Source: Pseudolysinimonas_A sp041984585
Lineage (GTDB): Bacteria > Actinomycetota > Actinomycetes > Actinomycetales > Microbacteriaceae
NCBI GenBank assembly: GCA_041984585.1
Contig: JBHIXX010000004.1
Location: forward strand, 1-64,000
Direction: 5' to 3'
DNA length: 64,000 nucleotides
Shown: positions 48,493 to 56,336 of the stretch, piece after piece
How the letters are laid out: each line of letters begins with the position of its first letter
How positions within the stretch are numbered: the stretch's first letter is position 1
The notes under the pieces: generated by a model
The model's input: the letters and a program-made list of their open reading frames with translations, nothing else
Told to the model about the DNA's origin: nothing
Database searches by the model: none
Made by a program: the position numbers and the translations under genes

Positions 48493-48654
48493 TCAGCGCG
48501 GATCGTCGGAGTCGTCGCGCATCCCGCGCAGCGCCCGTACGGCGAGCGCGATCACCACGACGGTGGATGCGACGGCGACCAGGCCGAGCAGCACCCCGGC
48601 CCACGGCTGCCAGTCCGACGGCACCGGGATCGGCAGCAGCGGGATGAACGGCAT
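48493..48654 (-). CDS. 53-residue single-helix membrane protein
   Basis: Short gene encoding MPFIPLLPIPVPSDWQPW, a transmembrane helix (VLLGLVAVASTVVVIALAV) and a charged tail RALRGMRDDSDDPR. AGGAGG lies 6 nt before ATG 48654 and TACGCT a further 20 nt upstream, so the promoter, ribosome site and frame agree. Function unknown. It is divergent from the LLM oxidoreductase gene. Confidence 0.65.
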   Translation of the reverse strand: MPFIPLLPIPVPSDWQPWAGVLLGLVAVASTVVVIALAVRALRGMRDDSDDPR

Positions 48655-48677
48655 CGGATCCTCCTCGGGACGGGCCC

Positions 48678-48683
48678 AGCGTA
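48678..48683 (-). promoter_or_regulatory. -10 box of the 53-residue membrane protein gene
   Basis: TACGCT; leader about 17 nt containing AGGAGG. Confidence 0.5.
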
Positions 48684-48707
48684 CGCGCGGCGTGGGAGCA
48701 TGGCGGG

Positions 48708-49709
48708 ATGGCGGGGCTGACGATCGGGTACGGCGCGATGCTCGAACAGCACCCGCCCCGCGACGTCGTCGACCACGCGGTGCGGGCGGAGGCGGCCGGC
48801 TTCCGCGGCGTGCTCGCGGGCGACCACATGCAGCCCTGGCTCCCCGCCCACGGGCAGAGCCCGTTCGTCTGGAACGTGCTCACCGCCATCGGGGAGCGCA
48901 CGGAGGGCGACCTCGGACCCGGCGTCACGACCCCCGGGTTCCGCTCCCACCCGGCGGTCGTCGCGCAGGCGTCGGCGACCCTCGCCGCGATGTACCCGGG
49001 GCGACACTGGCTCGGGGTCGGCTCGGGCGAGGCGCTCAACGAGCACGTCGTCGGCGCCTACTGGCCGGAGGCCCGGGAGCGCATCGACCGGATGTTCGAT
49101 GCGATCGACGTGATCAAGAAGCTGTTCGCGTCGGGGCTCAGCGGCAAGGACGTGAGCCACGCCGGTCCGCACTTCAAGCTGGAGTCGACCCGGCTGTGGA
49201 CCATGCCGGAGCGCCGCCCCGACATCCTCGTCGCGGCCGCCGGACCGGTCACCGCGAAGCGCGCCGGCCGCACCGTCGACGGACTCATCACCCAGGCGGG
49301 CGCGATCGAGCAGGTCGCCGCGGTGCTCGCCCGGTTCGCGGAGGGCGCCCGCGAGGCGGGACGCGACGCGAGCCGGATGTCGAAGGTGCTGCAACTGCAC
49401 CTCTCCTGGGCGCCGACCGACGAGCAGGCGATGGCGAACGCGCTCGCCGAGTGGCCGCACGGCGGCATGCGATTCTCGAAGACCGACATCCGCTCGCCCT
49501 ACGAGTTCGAGCAGCTCTCCCGGCTGGTGCGTCCCGAGGACTTCGCCGGACGAATGCCGGTGTCGGCCGACCCCGACGTGCACCGCGCCGTGATCCAGCG
49601 CTACGCCGACCTCGGGTTCGACCGCATCTACCTGCACAACGTCGGCCGCAACCAGGCCGAGTGGATCGACGTGTTCGGCCGCGAGGTGCTGCCGGCCCTC
49701 ACGCGCTGA
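48708..49709 (+). CDS. LLM-class F420-dependent oxidoreductase
   Basis: 333-residue TIM-barrel protein of the luciferase-like family, closest in pattern to the F420-dependent glucose-6-phosphate dehydrogenase-like TIGR03557 group: GVLAGDHMQPWLPAHGQSPFVW, GVTTPGFRSHPAVVAQA, YPGRHWLGVGSGEALNE and VAAAGPVTAKRAG. Substrate is unknown. The -10 position holds GAGCAT, lacking the first T. Its 3' end overlaps that of the convergent nucleotidyltransferase gene by 11 bp. Confidence 0.85.
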   Translation: MAGLTIGYGAMLEQHPPRDVVDHAVRAEAAGFRGVLAGDHMQPWLPAHGQSPFVWNVLTAIGERTEGDLGPGVTTPGFRSHPAVVAQASATLAAMYPGRHWLGVGSGEALNEHVVGAYWPEARERIDRMFDAIDVIKKLFASGLSGKDVSHAGPHFKLESTRLWTMPERRPDILVAAAGPVTAKRAGRTVDGLITQAGAIEQVAAVLARFAEGAREAGRDASRMSKVLQLHLSWAPTDEQAMANALAEWPHGGMRFSKTDIRSPYEFEQLSRLVRPEDFAGRMPVSADPDVHRAVIQRYADLGFDRIYLHNVGRNQAEWIDVFGREVLPALTR

Positions 49710-51111
49710 GCGAGAGCTCCCGCACCGGCGCGAGCATCCCGAGCCGCTGTGTGCCGGTTCCCGGGTTGCGGTAGCGCAGCCGCGACGTGAGGCGCAGGCT
49801 CACCTCCACCCGGTCGCCGTGCGGGGGCAGCGCGAACTCGCCCGACGACCGCCCCAGCTCGAGCCCGCCGACGGCGACGCCGTCGACCACGACGGCGACG
49901 CTCGGGTAGGGAGCGAGCGGCCAGTCCTGCGGGTCGAGTTCCACTCGCAGTCGGGTGGCCGCGGCGGCGTCGGTGAACACGGCCCGGGCGTCGACGATGT
50001 TCGTCCAGCGGTGGGCCTGTTCGGGGAACCGGTAGTGCCACCCGGCGCCGAGCGACGCACCGCCGGCCGGCACATCCGACTCCTGGGGGTCGCGGACGAA
50101 GCCGCCGAGACGCCGGATGACCACGCGCTCCAGGCCGGGCCGCATCCCGAGGGCGACCCAGATCCGGTGCAGCAGCGGATGCCGTTGCAGGGCGTCGTCG
50201 CGGTGGCGCGGCGCCACGCGCTCGCCGAGACGCGGACGGCGCCACACGCGCTGGCGGGGGCGGCCGCCGCGGACGGCGGCCGCGATCCGGTCGACGTCGG
50301 CGTCCGGGGCGTCGCCGAGTCCCTCGCGGATCGTCTCGAGCACCTCGGCGACGTCGTGGCGCACGTCGAGTCGGCGCGCGAGCCGGGCGACACCGTCGGC
50401 GTCGGCCCGCCGAGCGAGATCGTGCACGTCGAACAGGCCCTGCATCCGGCCGCCCGCCTGCAGGGCGTGGTGCACGGCGACGCCGACGAGCAGCAGCTCG
50501 GGCGACAGCGCGCGCACCGGCCCGTACTCCCCGCTCGCGGCGGTCGTCTCCGCCGCGACGACCCGGTCGCTGGTGGCGGTGTCGAGGTGCTCGAGGTAGC
50601 GCCAGTGCAGGTCGATGTCGGCGAGTCCGTCGAGGTAGTTCCACGACCCGCGACGCGGCACGATGCGGATGCGGAACTCGCGATCGTCGACGCCGAGCAG
50701 CGGACGCAGCCCCTCGGAGCGCAGGAACCCGTCGACCTCGTACACGTCGCGCGACGGGACGAGGAAGTCGAAGTCGGCGAGCGGGCGCAGACTGCGGGAA
50801 CGCGACTCCGCCGACATCGCGAACGACTTGAGCGGAGTCACCTCCCAGCGCGCCGTGAGCCGGCGGAGGGTGGGCAGCGCCGCCACCAGCCGGCGGTTGT
50901 TGGCGATGAAGTTGTGCCGCGCGATGCCGGCCAGATAATCGTCGTCGAGGCCCGCGCGCGCGAGGTTGCGCTGGATGTAGCCGCCGGCCCAGACGAGCAG
51001 CCCGGTGGCGTCGGCCTGCGGAACGGTGGCGCGCCATTCGGCCCACGCCGCCGCCGCGACGTCGGGGGTCGCCATCGCGGCGCGGGCTAGGAGTCGGTCC
51101 TGCTCATCCAT
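49699..51111 (-). CDS. NTP_transf_5-type nucleotidyltransferase
   Basis: 470-residue protein with a nucleotidyltransferase core at about residues 65-250: FIANNRRLVAALP, LKSFAMSAES, the DxD-type LADFDFLVPS (111-120) and DIDLHWRYLEH. A second domain of beta-sandwich type follows. This group occurs beside HPr-kinase-like genes, including in some lasso-peptide clusters where kinase and nucleotidyltransferase tailor the peptide. ATG 51111 has GGAGGT 9 nt upstream and overlaps the preceding GT2 by 25 bp. Last gene of the cluster. Confidence 0.7.
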   Translation of the reverse strand: MDEQDRLLARAAMATPDVAAAAWAEWRATVPQADATGLLVWAGGYIQRNLARAGLDDDYLAGIARHNFIANNRRLVAALPTLRRLTARWEVTPLKSFAMSAESRSRSLRPLADFDFLVPSRDVYEVDGFLRSEGLRPLLGVDDREFRIRIVPRRGSWNYLDGLADIDLHWRYLEHLDTATSDRVVAAETTAASGEYGPVRALSPELLLVGVAVHHALQAGGRMQGLFDVHDLARRADADGVARLARRLDVRHDVAEVLETIREGLGDAPDADVDRIAAAVRGGRPRQRVWRRPRLGERVAPRHRDDALQRHPLLHRIWVALGMRPGLERVVIRRLGGFVRDPQESDVPAGGASLGAGWHYRFPEQAHRWTNIVDARAVFTDAAAATRLRVELDPQDWPLAPYPSVAVVVDGVAVGGLELGRSSGEFALPPHGDRVEVSLRLTSRLRYRNPGTGTQRLGMLAPVRELSLSA

Positions 51112-51743
51112 CGCCGCACCACCTCCAGGTACTCGGAGCGGTCGACGCTCGATGCGACCGTCGTACTGCTGCGATGAACGCGCCGGCGGAGCACGACATC
51201 CGGGATGTCGACGAACTCGTCGCGGGCGCGGGTGATCCAGTCGACGAACTCCCCGGTGCGCAGGTCGGGGTCGAACGGGCCGACTCGGCGCCAGAGGTCC
51301 CGGGCGATCACGATGCCGCCCGCGAGTCGCGCGGGTCGCGTGCCCTCGGGCACGGCGAGCCCGTCGGAGCGGCCCGGCTCGCCGAAGTGCACGACGGTGC
51401 CGGCGGCGCCCTCCCGGCCCGCGGCGACGGCGGCGTCGATGAGCGCCCGGCGCGAGCCGCGCGGCCACACGTCGTCGGCGTCGAGGAAGGACAGCCACGG
51501 CGCCCCGCCGTCGGCCGCGCCCCGGTTGCGGGCCGCGCCCGCGGTGAGCGGCTCGTCGCTGCGCACGAGGCGCACGCGCGGATCGGCGGCGTGCTCGGGA
51601 GCGAGCGCCACCGGTTCGCGAGACCCCGCGTCCACCACGACGACGGCGACCTCGACATCCTGATCGAGTGCCGACGCGACGGCCTCGGCCAGGTAGTCGT
51701 CGACGTCGCGCACCGGGATGACGACATCCAGTTCGACGCTCAC
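51087..51743 (-). CDS. GT2 family glycosyltransferase (a)
   Basis: 218-residue GT-A glycosyltransferase. LDVVIPVRDVDDYLAEAV is the nucleotide-binding start, FLDADDVWPRGS the DxD metal/sugar-nucleotide site, and GPFDPDLRTGEFVDW the acceptor-side region. It lacks membrane helices. The gene overlaps GT2 (b) by 4 bp and the nucleotidyltransferase by 25 bp, so expression is tightly coupled within the cluster. Confidence 0.8.
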   Translation of the reverse strand: MSVELDVVIPVRDVDDYLAEAVASALDQDVEVAVVVVDAGSREPVALAPEHAADPRVRLVRSDEPLTAGAARNRGAADGGAPWLSFLDADDVWPRGSRRALIDAAVAAGREGAAGTVVHFGEPGRSDGLAVPEGTRPARLAGGIVIARDLWRRVGPFDPDLRTGEFVDWITRARDEFVDIPDVVLRRRVHRSSTTVASSVDRSEYLEVVRRWMSRTDS

Positions 51744-52417
51744 GAGGCCCCTCCCAGGTGGCGGCGCACGACGGCGAGCAGGTCGGCGTCGGTGCCGGGG
51801 TGCGCGGAGCGGTTCTCGCCGTGCACGTGGCGAGTGAGCACCACGTCGTCGAGTTCGATGCTCGCGACCCCGGCTCGGCGTGCTCGCGCGAACCAGTCGG
51901 GGTCGTCACCGCCGTAGCGCAGGTCCTCGTCGAATCCGCCGATCTCGGCGAAGAGCGGCCGCCGGGCGAGCAACGCGCCCGGGATGATGCCGGCCTGCGG
52001 GGAGTCCAGCCACTCGGGGCGCACCCAGGACGGCCGCTCCGCGCCCTCGTCGAGCACGATCCGCTGGCGGCCGGTCACGTAGCCCGCGTCGGGCGACGCG
52101 TCGAGGGCGGCGAGCCGCACCGCGAGCGATCCGGACGGCCAGGCATCGTCCTGATCGAGGAACGCGATCAGCGGGGCGGACCCGGCCGCGATGCCGATGT
52201 TGCGCGCGTGCGCCACGCCGCCGTTTGTCGCGAGGGTGACCGGGCGCACCCGCGGGTCGGCCTCGGCCAGCCGCCGGACGACGTCGGCCGACCCGTCGGG
52301 GGACGCGTCGTCGACGACGAACACGGTCACCGACTCGCCCTGGTCGAGCACGCTGCGCACCGCGCGCTCCACGACGCGCTCGCCCCGGTAAACGGGGATG
52401 ATGACGTCAACGGCCAC
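51740..52417 (-). CDS. GT2 family glycosyltransferase (b)
   Basis: 225-residue paralogue of GT2 (a): VDVIIPVYRGERVVERAV, FLDQDDAWPSGS, IGGFDEDLRYGGDDPDW. GTG 52417 was chosen from GGGGGT 5 nt upstream and the start of homology; the longer frame would run through the kinase gene. It overlaps the kinase gene by 11 bp. Two different GT2 enzymes suggest at least a disaccharide or two acceptor sites. Confidence 0.8.
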   Translation of the reverse strand: MAVDVIIPVYRGERVVERAVRSVLDQGESVTVFVVDDASPDGSADVVRRLAEADPRVRPVTLATNGGVAHARNIGIAAGSAPLIAFLDQDDAWPSGSLAVRLAALDASPDAGYVTGRQRIVLDEGAERPSWVRPEWLDSPQAGIIPGALLARRPLFAEIGGFDEDLRYGGDDPDWFARARRAGVASIELDDVVLTRHVHGENRSAHPGTDADLLAVVRRHLGGAS

Positions 52418-53429
52418 CGGCCACCCCCGGGTGAACGGCGGCGTCCGCCTCGCGGACGAGGCCGTCGACGACGGCGACCATCTCATCGAGCTGCGCCCGT
52501 CCGAGCACGGCGACCGGGGCGGCCCGCAGGACGGCGCCCGTGCGGCGCATCACCTCCTGCTCGAAGAACGGGAACTGCGCGACCGTGTTCGGCGCGGTGC
52601 GCAGCAGCGCCTCTCCCGCCGGGACCGTGCGCAGCCCGCCCGCCTCGGGCTCGAGGATCAGCGTCGCGACGAGCCGCGACGCGCGGGCCGCCATCGACGC
52701 GCCGAAGGCTTCGGCGAGGAAGTAGATGTCCTTCTCGGCCTCGTCGTCCCAGAGCGGGGCGGGCCAGTCCGGAGAGATCGGCAGGACGGGAGCGGGGCGG
52801 ATCTTCGCGGTCGGGTACACGCCGAACACTTCGGGCGCCTCAGCGGTGAGCGCCACCTCGACGACGTTGTCGCCGAGGTAGTCGTAGCCGACCCCGAGCA
52901 GCGCTCGGGTGAGGGTGCTCTTGCCGGCGTTGCCGGTGCCGGCGAGCAGCACAGCCGCCCCGTCGCGCGCGACGCCACCGGCATGCACGACGACGTTCCC
53001 GTCGAGGATCGCCAGCCAGTGCAGCAGCGGCCGCAGGAACTCTGCCCGGTCGCGCGGCGGCACGCCGTCGCCGGGATGGTAGAGCGCGACGCGGCTCTGC
53101 GGGTGCAGCGCGAGGAGCTTCGCGCTGTCCGGATTGCGCAGCACCACCCAGTCGGTTCCGACGCTGTCGAGCAGGGCGCCGTAGGGCGCGAGCCGAGCAG
53201 CGGCCGGGACCCGGAGCGGGGCGACGTCGGCATCGGCGAGCACGTGCAGCCGCACCGCGGCAGCACCACGCGCGGGCGGCAGCCCGGCGAGCGGCACGTG
53301 GGAGGACATCCCCTCGGCGCAGGCGACCTCGAGGTCGCGGGCGCCGAATCCGACCCGGCGCGTGACGGGGTCGCGGTCGACCACGCGATCGCGGAGAGCG
53401 GCGAGGTCGGCGAGCAGGTCGCCGATCAC
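52407..53429 (-). CDS. HPr-kinase-like P-loop protein
   Basis: 340 residues. The P-loop is LLAGTGNAGKSTL (GTGNAGKST at 164-172), preceded by VVVHAGGVA and followed by YLGDNVVEV, the layout of HprK-related kinases. A true HPr protein or PTS context is absent. In related clusters such kinases phosphorylate a peptide, so a peptide or PqqD-presented substrate is inferred. GTG 53429 follows the PqqD stop by one base with GGAGGG upstream, strongly coupling the two. Confidence 0.72.
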   Translation of the reverse strand: MIGDLLADLAALRDRVVDRDPVTRRVGFGARDLEVACAEGMSSHVPLAGLPPARGAAAVRLHVLADADVAPLRVPAAARLAPYGALLDSVGTDWVVLRNPDSAKLLALHPQSRVALYHPGDGVPPRDRAEFLRPLLHWLAILDGNVVVHAGGVARDGAAVLLAGTGNAGKSTLTRALLGVGYDYLGDNVVEVALTAEAPEVFGVYPTAKIRPAPVLPISPDWPAPLWDDEAEKDIYFLAEAFGASMAARASRLVATLILEPEAGGLRTVPAGEALLRTAPNTVAQFPFFEQEVMRRTGAVLRAAPVAVLGRAQLDEMVAVVDGLVREADAAVHPGVAGGR

Positions 53430-53430
53430 G

Positions 53431-53838
53431 TCATCCCTCCGCGACGTGCGGCCAGCCCCGGGAGGCGTCGACCTCGTGGATCGGGTCGAGACCCAGGATG
53501 TCTTCGAGGTCGGTGAACTCCTCGAGCTTGAAGCCGTCGAACTCCCACGGGGGCACCGGCACGACCGGATCGGCGGGCGACGCCACGCGGAGCAGCTCCC
53601 GCTCCAGCAGGTCCGCGACGATCGCCGCGAACCCGGGCTCGGCCTCCGGGCGATTCGCACAGGCGGCGAGCACCGTCTCGGGCGCGGCCGCGGCGTCGAA
53701 CGACGCCCACAGCCGGGTGCTCGGCGCGTCGAGCCGGAAGTAGTGGCCCGAGGCGAGGTCGATGACCACGGCCTCGGCGCCCTGGACGTCGAAGATGACG
53801 TTCGGACGGTTGATGGTAAGCGGCGTGTCGGGGTGCAC
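53431..53838 (-). CDS. PqqD-like protein with acidic C-terminal tail
   Basis: 135 residues. Residues about 5-90 form a PqqD/RRE-like winged fold (VIFDVQGAEAVVIDLASGHY, FRLDAPSTRLWASFD, IVADLLERELL). A PVVPVPP linker leads to a 38-residue tail: FDGFKLEEFTDLEDILGLD, then PIHEVDASRGWPHVAEG. The tail looks like a RiPP leader/core rather than part of the fold. GTG 53838 is 8 nt after TAGGCT. The gene is directly coupled to the kinase. PqqD-type domains bind precursor peptides, so it may present its own tail. Confidence 0.7.
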   Translation of the reverse strand: MHPDTPLTINRPNVIFDVQGAEAVVIDLASGHYFRLDAPSTRLWASFDAAAAPETVLAACANRPEAEPGFAAIVADLLERELLRVASPADPVVPVPPWEFDGFKLEEFTDLEDILGLDPIHEVDASRGWPHVAEG

Positions 53839-53846
53839 GAAGCGGG

Positions 53847-53852
53847 AGCCTA
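53847..53852 (-). promoter_or_regulatory. -10 box of the pqqD-like/kinase/GT2 transcript
   Basis: TAGGCT, 8 nt before GTG 53838, separates five tightly coupled genes from the upstream GT4 gene. Confidence 0.55.
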
Positions 53853-53897
53853 GCGCAGCAGGGTCGGCGGGCCGCCCCGCTGCGGCGCCCGTCAGGG

Positions 53898-54920
53898 TCA
53901 GCGACCGAGCGCCGTCGCGAGCATTCCCGCCACCCCTGCGCGGTAGCGTTGGGGCGAGAAGCGATGGCGCACGAACTCCCACCCTGCCCGCGAATGCTGC
54001 TGCCAGGTGTCGTCGTCGCGCAGCGCGTCGAGCGCCGTCGCCCACTCCTCCGCCGTCTCGGCGCGGATCACTCCGGGCGTCGCCCCGCCCGCGTCGGCGA
54101 GCCCCTCGACCGCGTACCGCGTGCCGATCACGGGGGCGCCGAGCGAGAGGTAGTGCACCGTCTTGCGCTTCATCCCCGCCCCGAAGCGCAGCGGGGCGAT
54201 GCCGACGCGGGCGCCGCCGATGATCGCGTCGAGGGCCTCGTCGTCGGGGGTGCCGACGAACCGCACCCCGTCGACGTCGGCGAGGGCGCCGGGGGCCGGC
54301 CAGGCGCCGCAGATGAGCAGCTCGGCCTGCGGAACGCGGCGCCGATGGCGGGGCCAGACCGCCTCGATGAACCAGCGGACGGCATCCGCGTTGGGGGCGT
54401 GGGCGGCCGCGCCGACGAAGACGATGCGCTCCGAGGGCGCGGAGGGCGGGGACGCGGGGGACGGCATGGCCCAGTAGTCCATCGCGATGCACCGCGACCC
54501 GGGGAACTCCTGCGCGCCGCGCTCCGCGTCCTCCCGGGTGGGGAGCACGGCGAGATCCGCCGCGGCGTAGCACCGGGCCTCGACGAGGCGCATGATGCGG
54601 GCGGCCCCCGGCGCGACGCCGCCGACGACGCCCTCCTGCAGGCCGAGGCGCACGAAGTGCAGGTCGTGACCCAGGTAGATCAGCGGCACGCCGAGCGGCC
54701 GCAGCAGCGGTTCAAGTCGGGCGAACAGCCCGGGTCGACTGATGATGACGGCGTGCGGTCCGAAGGCGCGCACCCGCTCGGGCAGGTCACCGGCGGCCTC
54801 GAGGGCGAGCAGCACCTCGTGCCCGAGGTCGGTGAGCGCGGCGAGCAGGTCCGCGTCGGCGCGCGCGCCCGCGTCCCGATCCGGCGTCAGGGTGTCCGCC
54901 TCGCACAGCGCGATCCGCAT
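53898..54920 (-). CDS. GT4-type glycosyltransferase
   Basis: 340-residue GT-B enzyme. The N domain binds the acceptor; the C domain shows ERIVFVGAAAHAPNADAVRWF, VRFVGTPDDEALDAII and GVGIAPLRFGAGMKRKTVHYLSLGAPVIGT with the conserved glutamate replaced by GMKRKT. It is separated by 59 bp from the pqqD-like gene and reads the same way. ATG 54920 follows TAGCCT by 6 nt. The acceptor and sugar are unknown. Confidence 0.8.
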   Translation of the reverse strand: MRIALCEADTLTPDRDAGARADADLLAALTDLGHEVLLALEAAGDLPERVRAFGPHAVIISRPGLFARLEPLLRPLGVPLIYLGHDLHFVRLGLQEGVVGGVAPGAARIMRLVEARCYAAADLAVLPTREDAERGAQEFPGSRCIAMDYWAMPSPASPPSAPSERIVFVGAAAHAPNADAVRWFIEAVWPRHRRRVPQAELLICGAWPAPGALADVDGVRFVGTPDDEALDAIIGGARVGIAPLRFGAGMKRKTVHYLSLGAPVIGTRYAVEGLADAGGATPGVIRAETAEEWATALDALRDDDTWQQHSRAGWEFVRHRFSPQRYRAGVAGMLATALGR

Positions 54921-54926
54921 CCGACC

Positions 54927-54932
54927 AGGCTA
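54927..54932 (-). promoter_or_regulatory. -10 box of the GT4 gene
   Basis: TAGCCT on the minus strand with 6 nt to ATG 54920. Confidence 0.65.
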
Positions 54933-54960
54933 GGACGCCACCGTCGCCGCTCCGGCCGCG

Positions 54961-55767
54961 CTAGTACGTGACGACGCCCGGCGTCCCGCCGCCTGCGGCG
55001 ATGGCGTCGCCGGTGATCGCGACGCTGCGTGGCGAGCACAGGAACGCGATCACGTCGGCGAGCTCCGACGAGTCGACCATGCGACCGATGATGTTGCCGA
55101 CCATGTCGCGCTCCACCTCGGCCGCGGTGCGGCGCTGCACGGCGGCCTGGTCGGCGACGCGCTGGGCGACCGCCTCGGTACGGGTGAGTCCCGGATGCAC
55201 GACGGTCACGTTGATCCCGTGCGGCCCGAGCTCGTCGGCGAGGTTCTTGGTGATGGCCGAGACGCTGATGTTGCGCACCGTCTGCGCAACCGAGCCGGAG
55301 CGCCGCGCGCCGAGCCCGCTCACGTTGACGATGCGACCCCATCCGCCCTCGATCATGGACGGGGCGCAGGCGCGGGCGGTGCGCAGATAGCCGAGCACCT
55401 TCTCCTCGAACTCCTCGCGCATGGCGTCGTCGCTGGTGCGGGTGGCCGCGGTGTTCTTGCCCGGATGCCACGGCGACGCCGCCGTGTTGACGAGGATGTC
55501 GATGCCGCCGAACTCGTCGACGACCCGCGCGACCGCGGCCTGCACGCTCGCGTCGTCGCGCGAGTCGACCTCGACCCCGAGCACGCGGCCGCCCGCCTCG
55601 GCGACCCCCGGCTCCGCGGCGATCCCGTCGGCCGCCTCGGCGACCTCGGTGCGCGCCGCCACGGCGACGTCCGCGCCCTCCCGGGCGAGGGCGACCGCGA
55701 CGGCCCGGCCGATGCCGCGGGTGCCGCCGACGACGAGGGCGCGCTTGTCTCCGAGCTGCAGGTCCAT
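54961..55767 (-). CDS. SDR family oxidoreductase
   Basis: 268-residue short-chain dehydrogenase. VVGGTRGIGRAVA binds the dinucleotide and VAARTE after beta-2 favours NADP(H). VNTAAS replaces NNAG, a less common variant. The catalytic region VNVSGLGARRSGSVAQTVRNISVSA (positions about 150-175) lacks the standard YxxxK tyrosine in the usual place, so activity or residue numbering may be atypical. Start ATG 55767 with TACCCT 6 nt upstream. Substrate unknown; not obviously linked to the glycosyltransferase cluster. Confidence 0.75.
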   Translation of the reverse strand: MDLQLGDKRALVVGGTRGIGRAVAVALAREGADVAVAARTEVAEAADGIAAEPGVAEAGGRVLGVEVDSRDDASVQAAVARVVDEFGGIDILVNTAASPWHPGKNTAATRTSDDAMREEFEEKVLGYLRTARACAPSMIEGGWGRIVNVSGLGARRSGSVAQTVRNISVSAITKNLADELGPHGINVTVVHPGLTRTEAVAQRVADQAAVQRRTAAEVERDMVGNIIGRMVDSSELADVIAFLCSPRSVAITGDAIAAGGGTPGVVTY

Positions 55768-55773
55768 CCCGTC

Positions 55774-55779
55774 AGGGTA
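55774..55779 (-). promoter_or_regulatory. -10 box of the 55-kb SDR gene
   Basis: TACCCT on the minus strand with 6 nt to ATG 55767. Confidence 0.6.
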
Positions 55780-55853
55780 GGACCCGGTGCGCGTCGGCGG
55801 CACCCCTCGGGACGGCCTCCCGTCACGTTCGGCGCGCTCCCGGTCGATGCGCG

Positions 55854-55859
55854 TACCGT
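55854..55859 (+). promoter_or_regulatory. -10 box of the DUF4180 gene
   Basis: TACCGT with 7 nt to ATG 55867. Confidence 0.6.
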
Positions 55860-55866
55860 GATCGGC

Positions 55867-56211
55867 ATGAGCGACTCCCTCGCGCTGAAGATCTCCGACG
55901 ACGGCCCCGTGCTCGCCGACGTGGCCGACGCGACCGACCTGCTCGGGCAGCTGTGGGGCACCGGCGCCGACACCATCGCCGTGCCGGTGGGTCGCTTCGC
56001 GCCGGAGTTCTTCGACCTGAGCACCCGGGTGGCCGGCGAGATCGCTCAGAAGTTCGTCAACTACCGCGTGCGGCTCGCCGTGGTGGGTGACGTGTCGGCC
56101 TACGAGCAGCGCAGCACCGCGTTCCGCGACTGGGTGCGCGAATCGAACCGCGGCGACCACGTCTGGTTCGTGCCCGACGACGCCGCGCTCGAGGAGCGGC
56201 TCGCCGACTGA
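55867..56211 (+). CDS. DUF4180 domain protein
   Basis: 114 residues matching DUF4180 in length and core: IAVPVGRFAPEFFDLSTRVA, GEIAQKFVNYRVRLAVVGD and FRDWVRESNRGDHVWFV. The family is uncharacterised and usually sits alone. Soluble, no signal peptide. The frame continues upstream, but the leaderless promoter and homology place the start at ATG 55867. Confidence 0.85.
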   Translation: MSDSLALKISDDGPVLADVADATDLLGQLWGTGADTIAVPVGRFAPEFFDLSTRVAGEIAQKFVNYRVRLAVVGDVSAYEQRSTAFRDWVRESNRGDHVWFVPDDAALEERLAD

Positions 56212-56296
56212 GCGACGGCGACCCGCCCACGGCATCCGGGCCGGGTTCCTGGCATTCGAGCCCGGTGACGCACGTCGGGACGCCGCGCGGGACCGC

Positions 56297-56302
56297 TAGG
56301 CT
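56297..56302 (+). promoter_or_regulatory. -10 box of the 56-kb membrane protein gene
   Basis: TAGGCT; leader about 28 nt ending in GAAGGGG before ATG 56337. Confidence 0.5.
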
Positions 56303-56336
56303 CTCGGCCGTCACACCTGACGAGAGAAGGGGCCCG

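Noticed and set aside
49699..54920. Calling the HprK/nucleotidyltransferase cluster a lasso-peptide locus
   Set aside because: No asparagine-synthetase-like cyclase, B2-type protease or dedicated ABC exporter is present within the cluster or its flanks.
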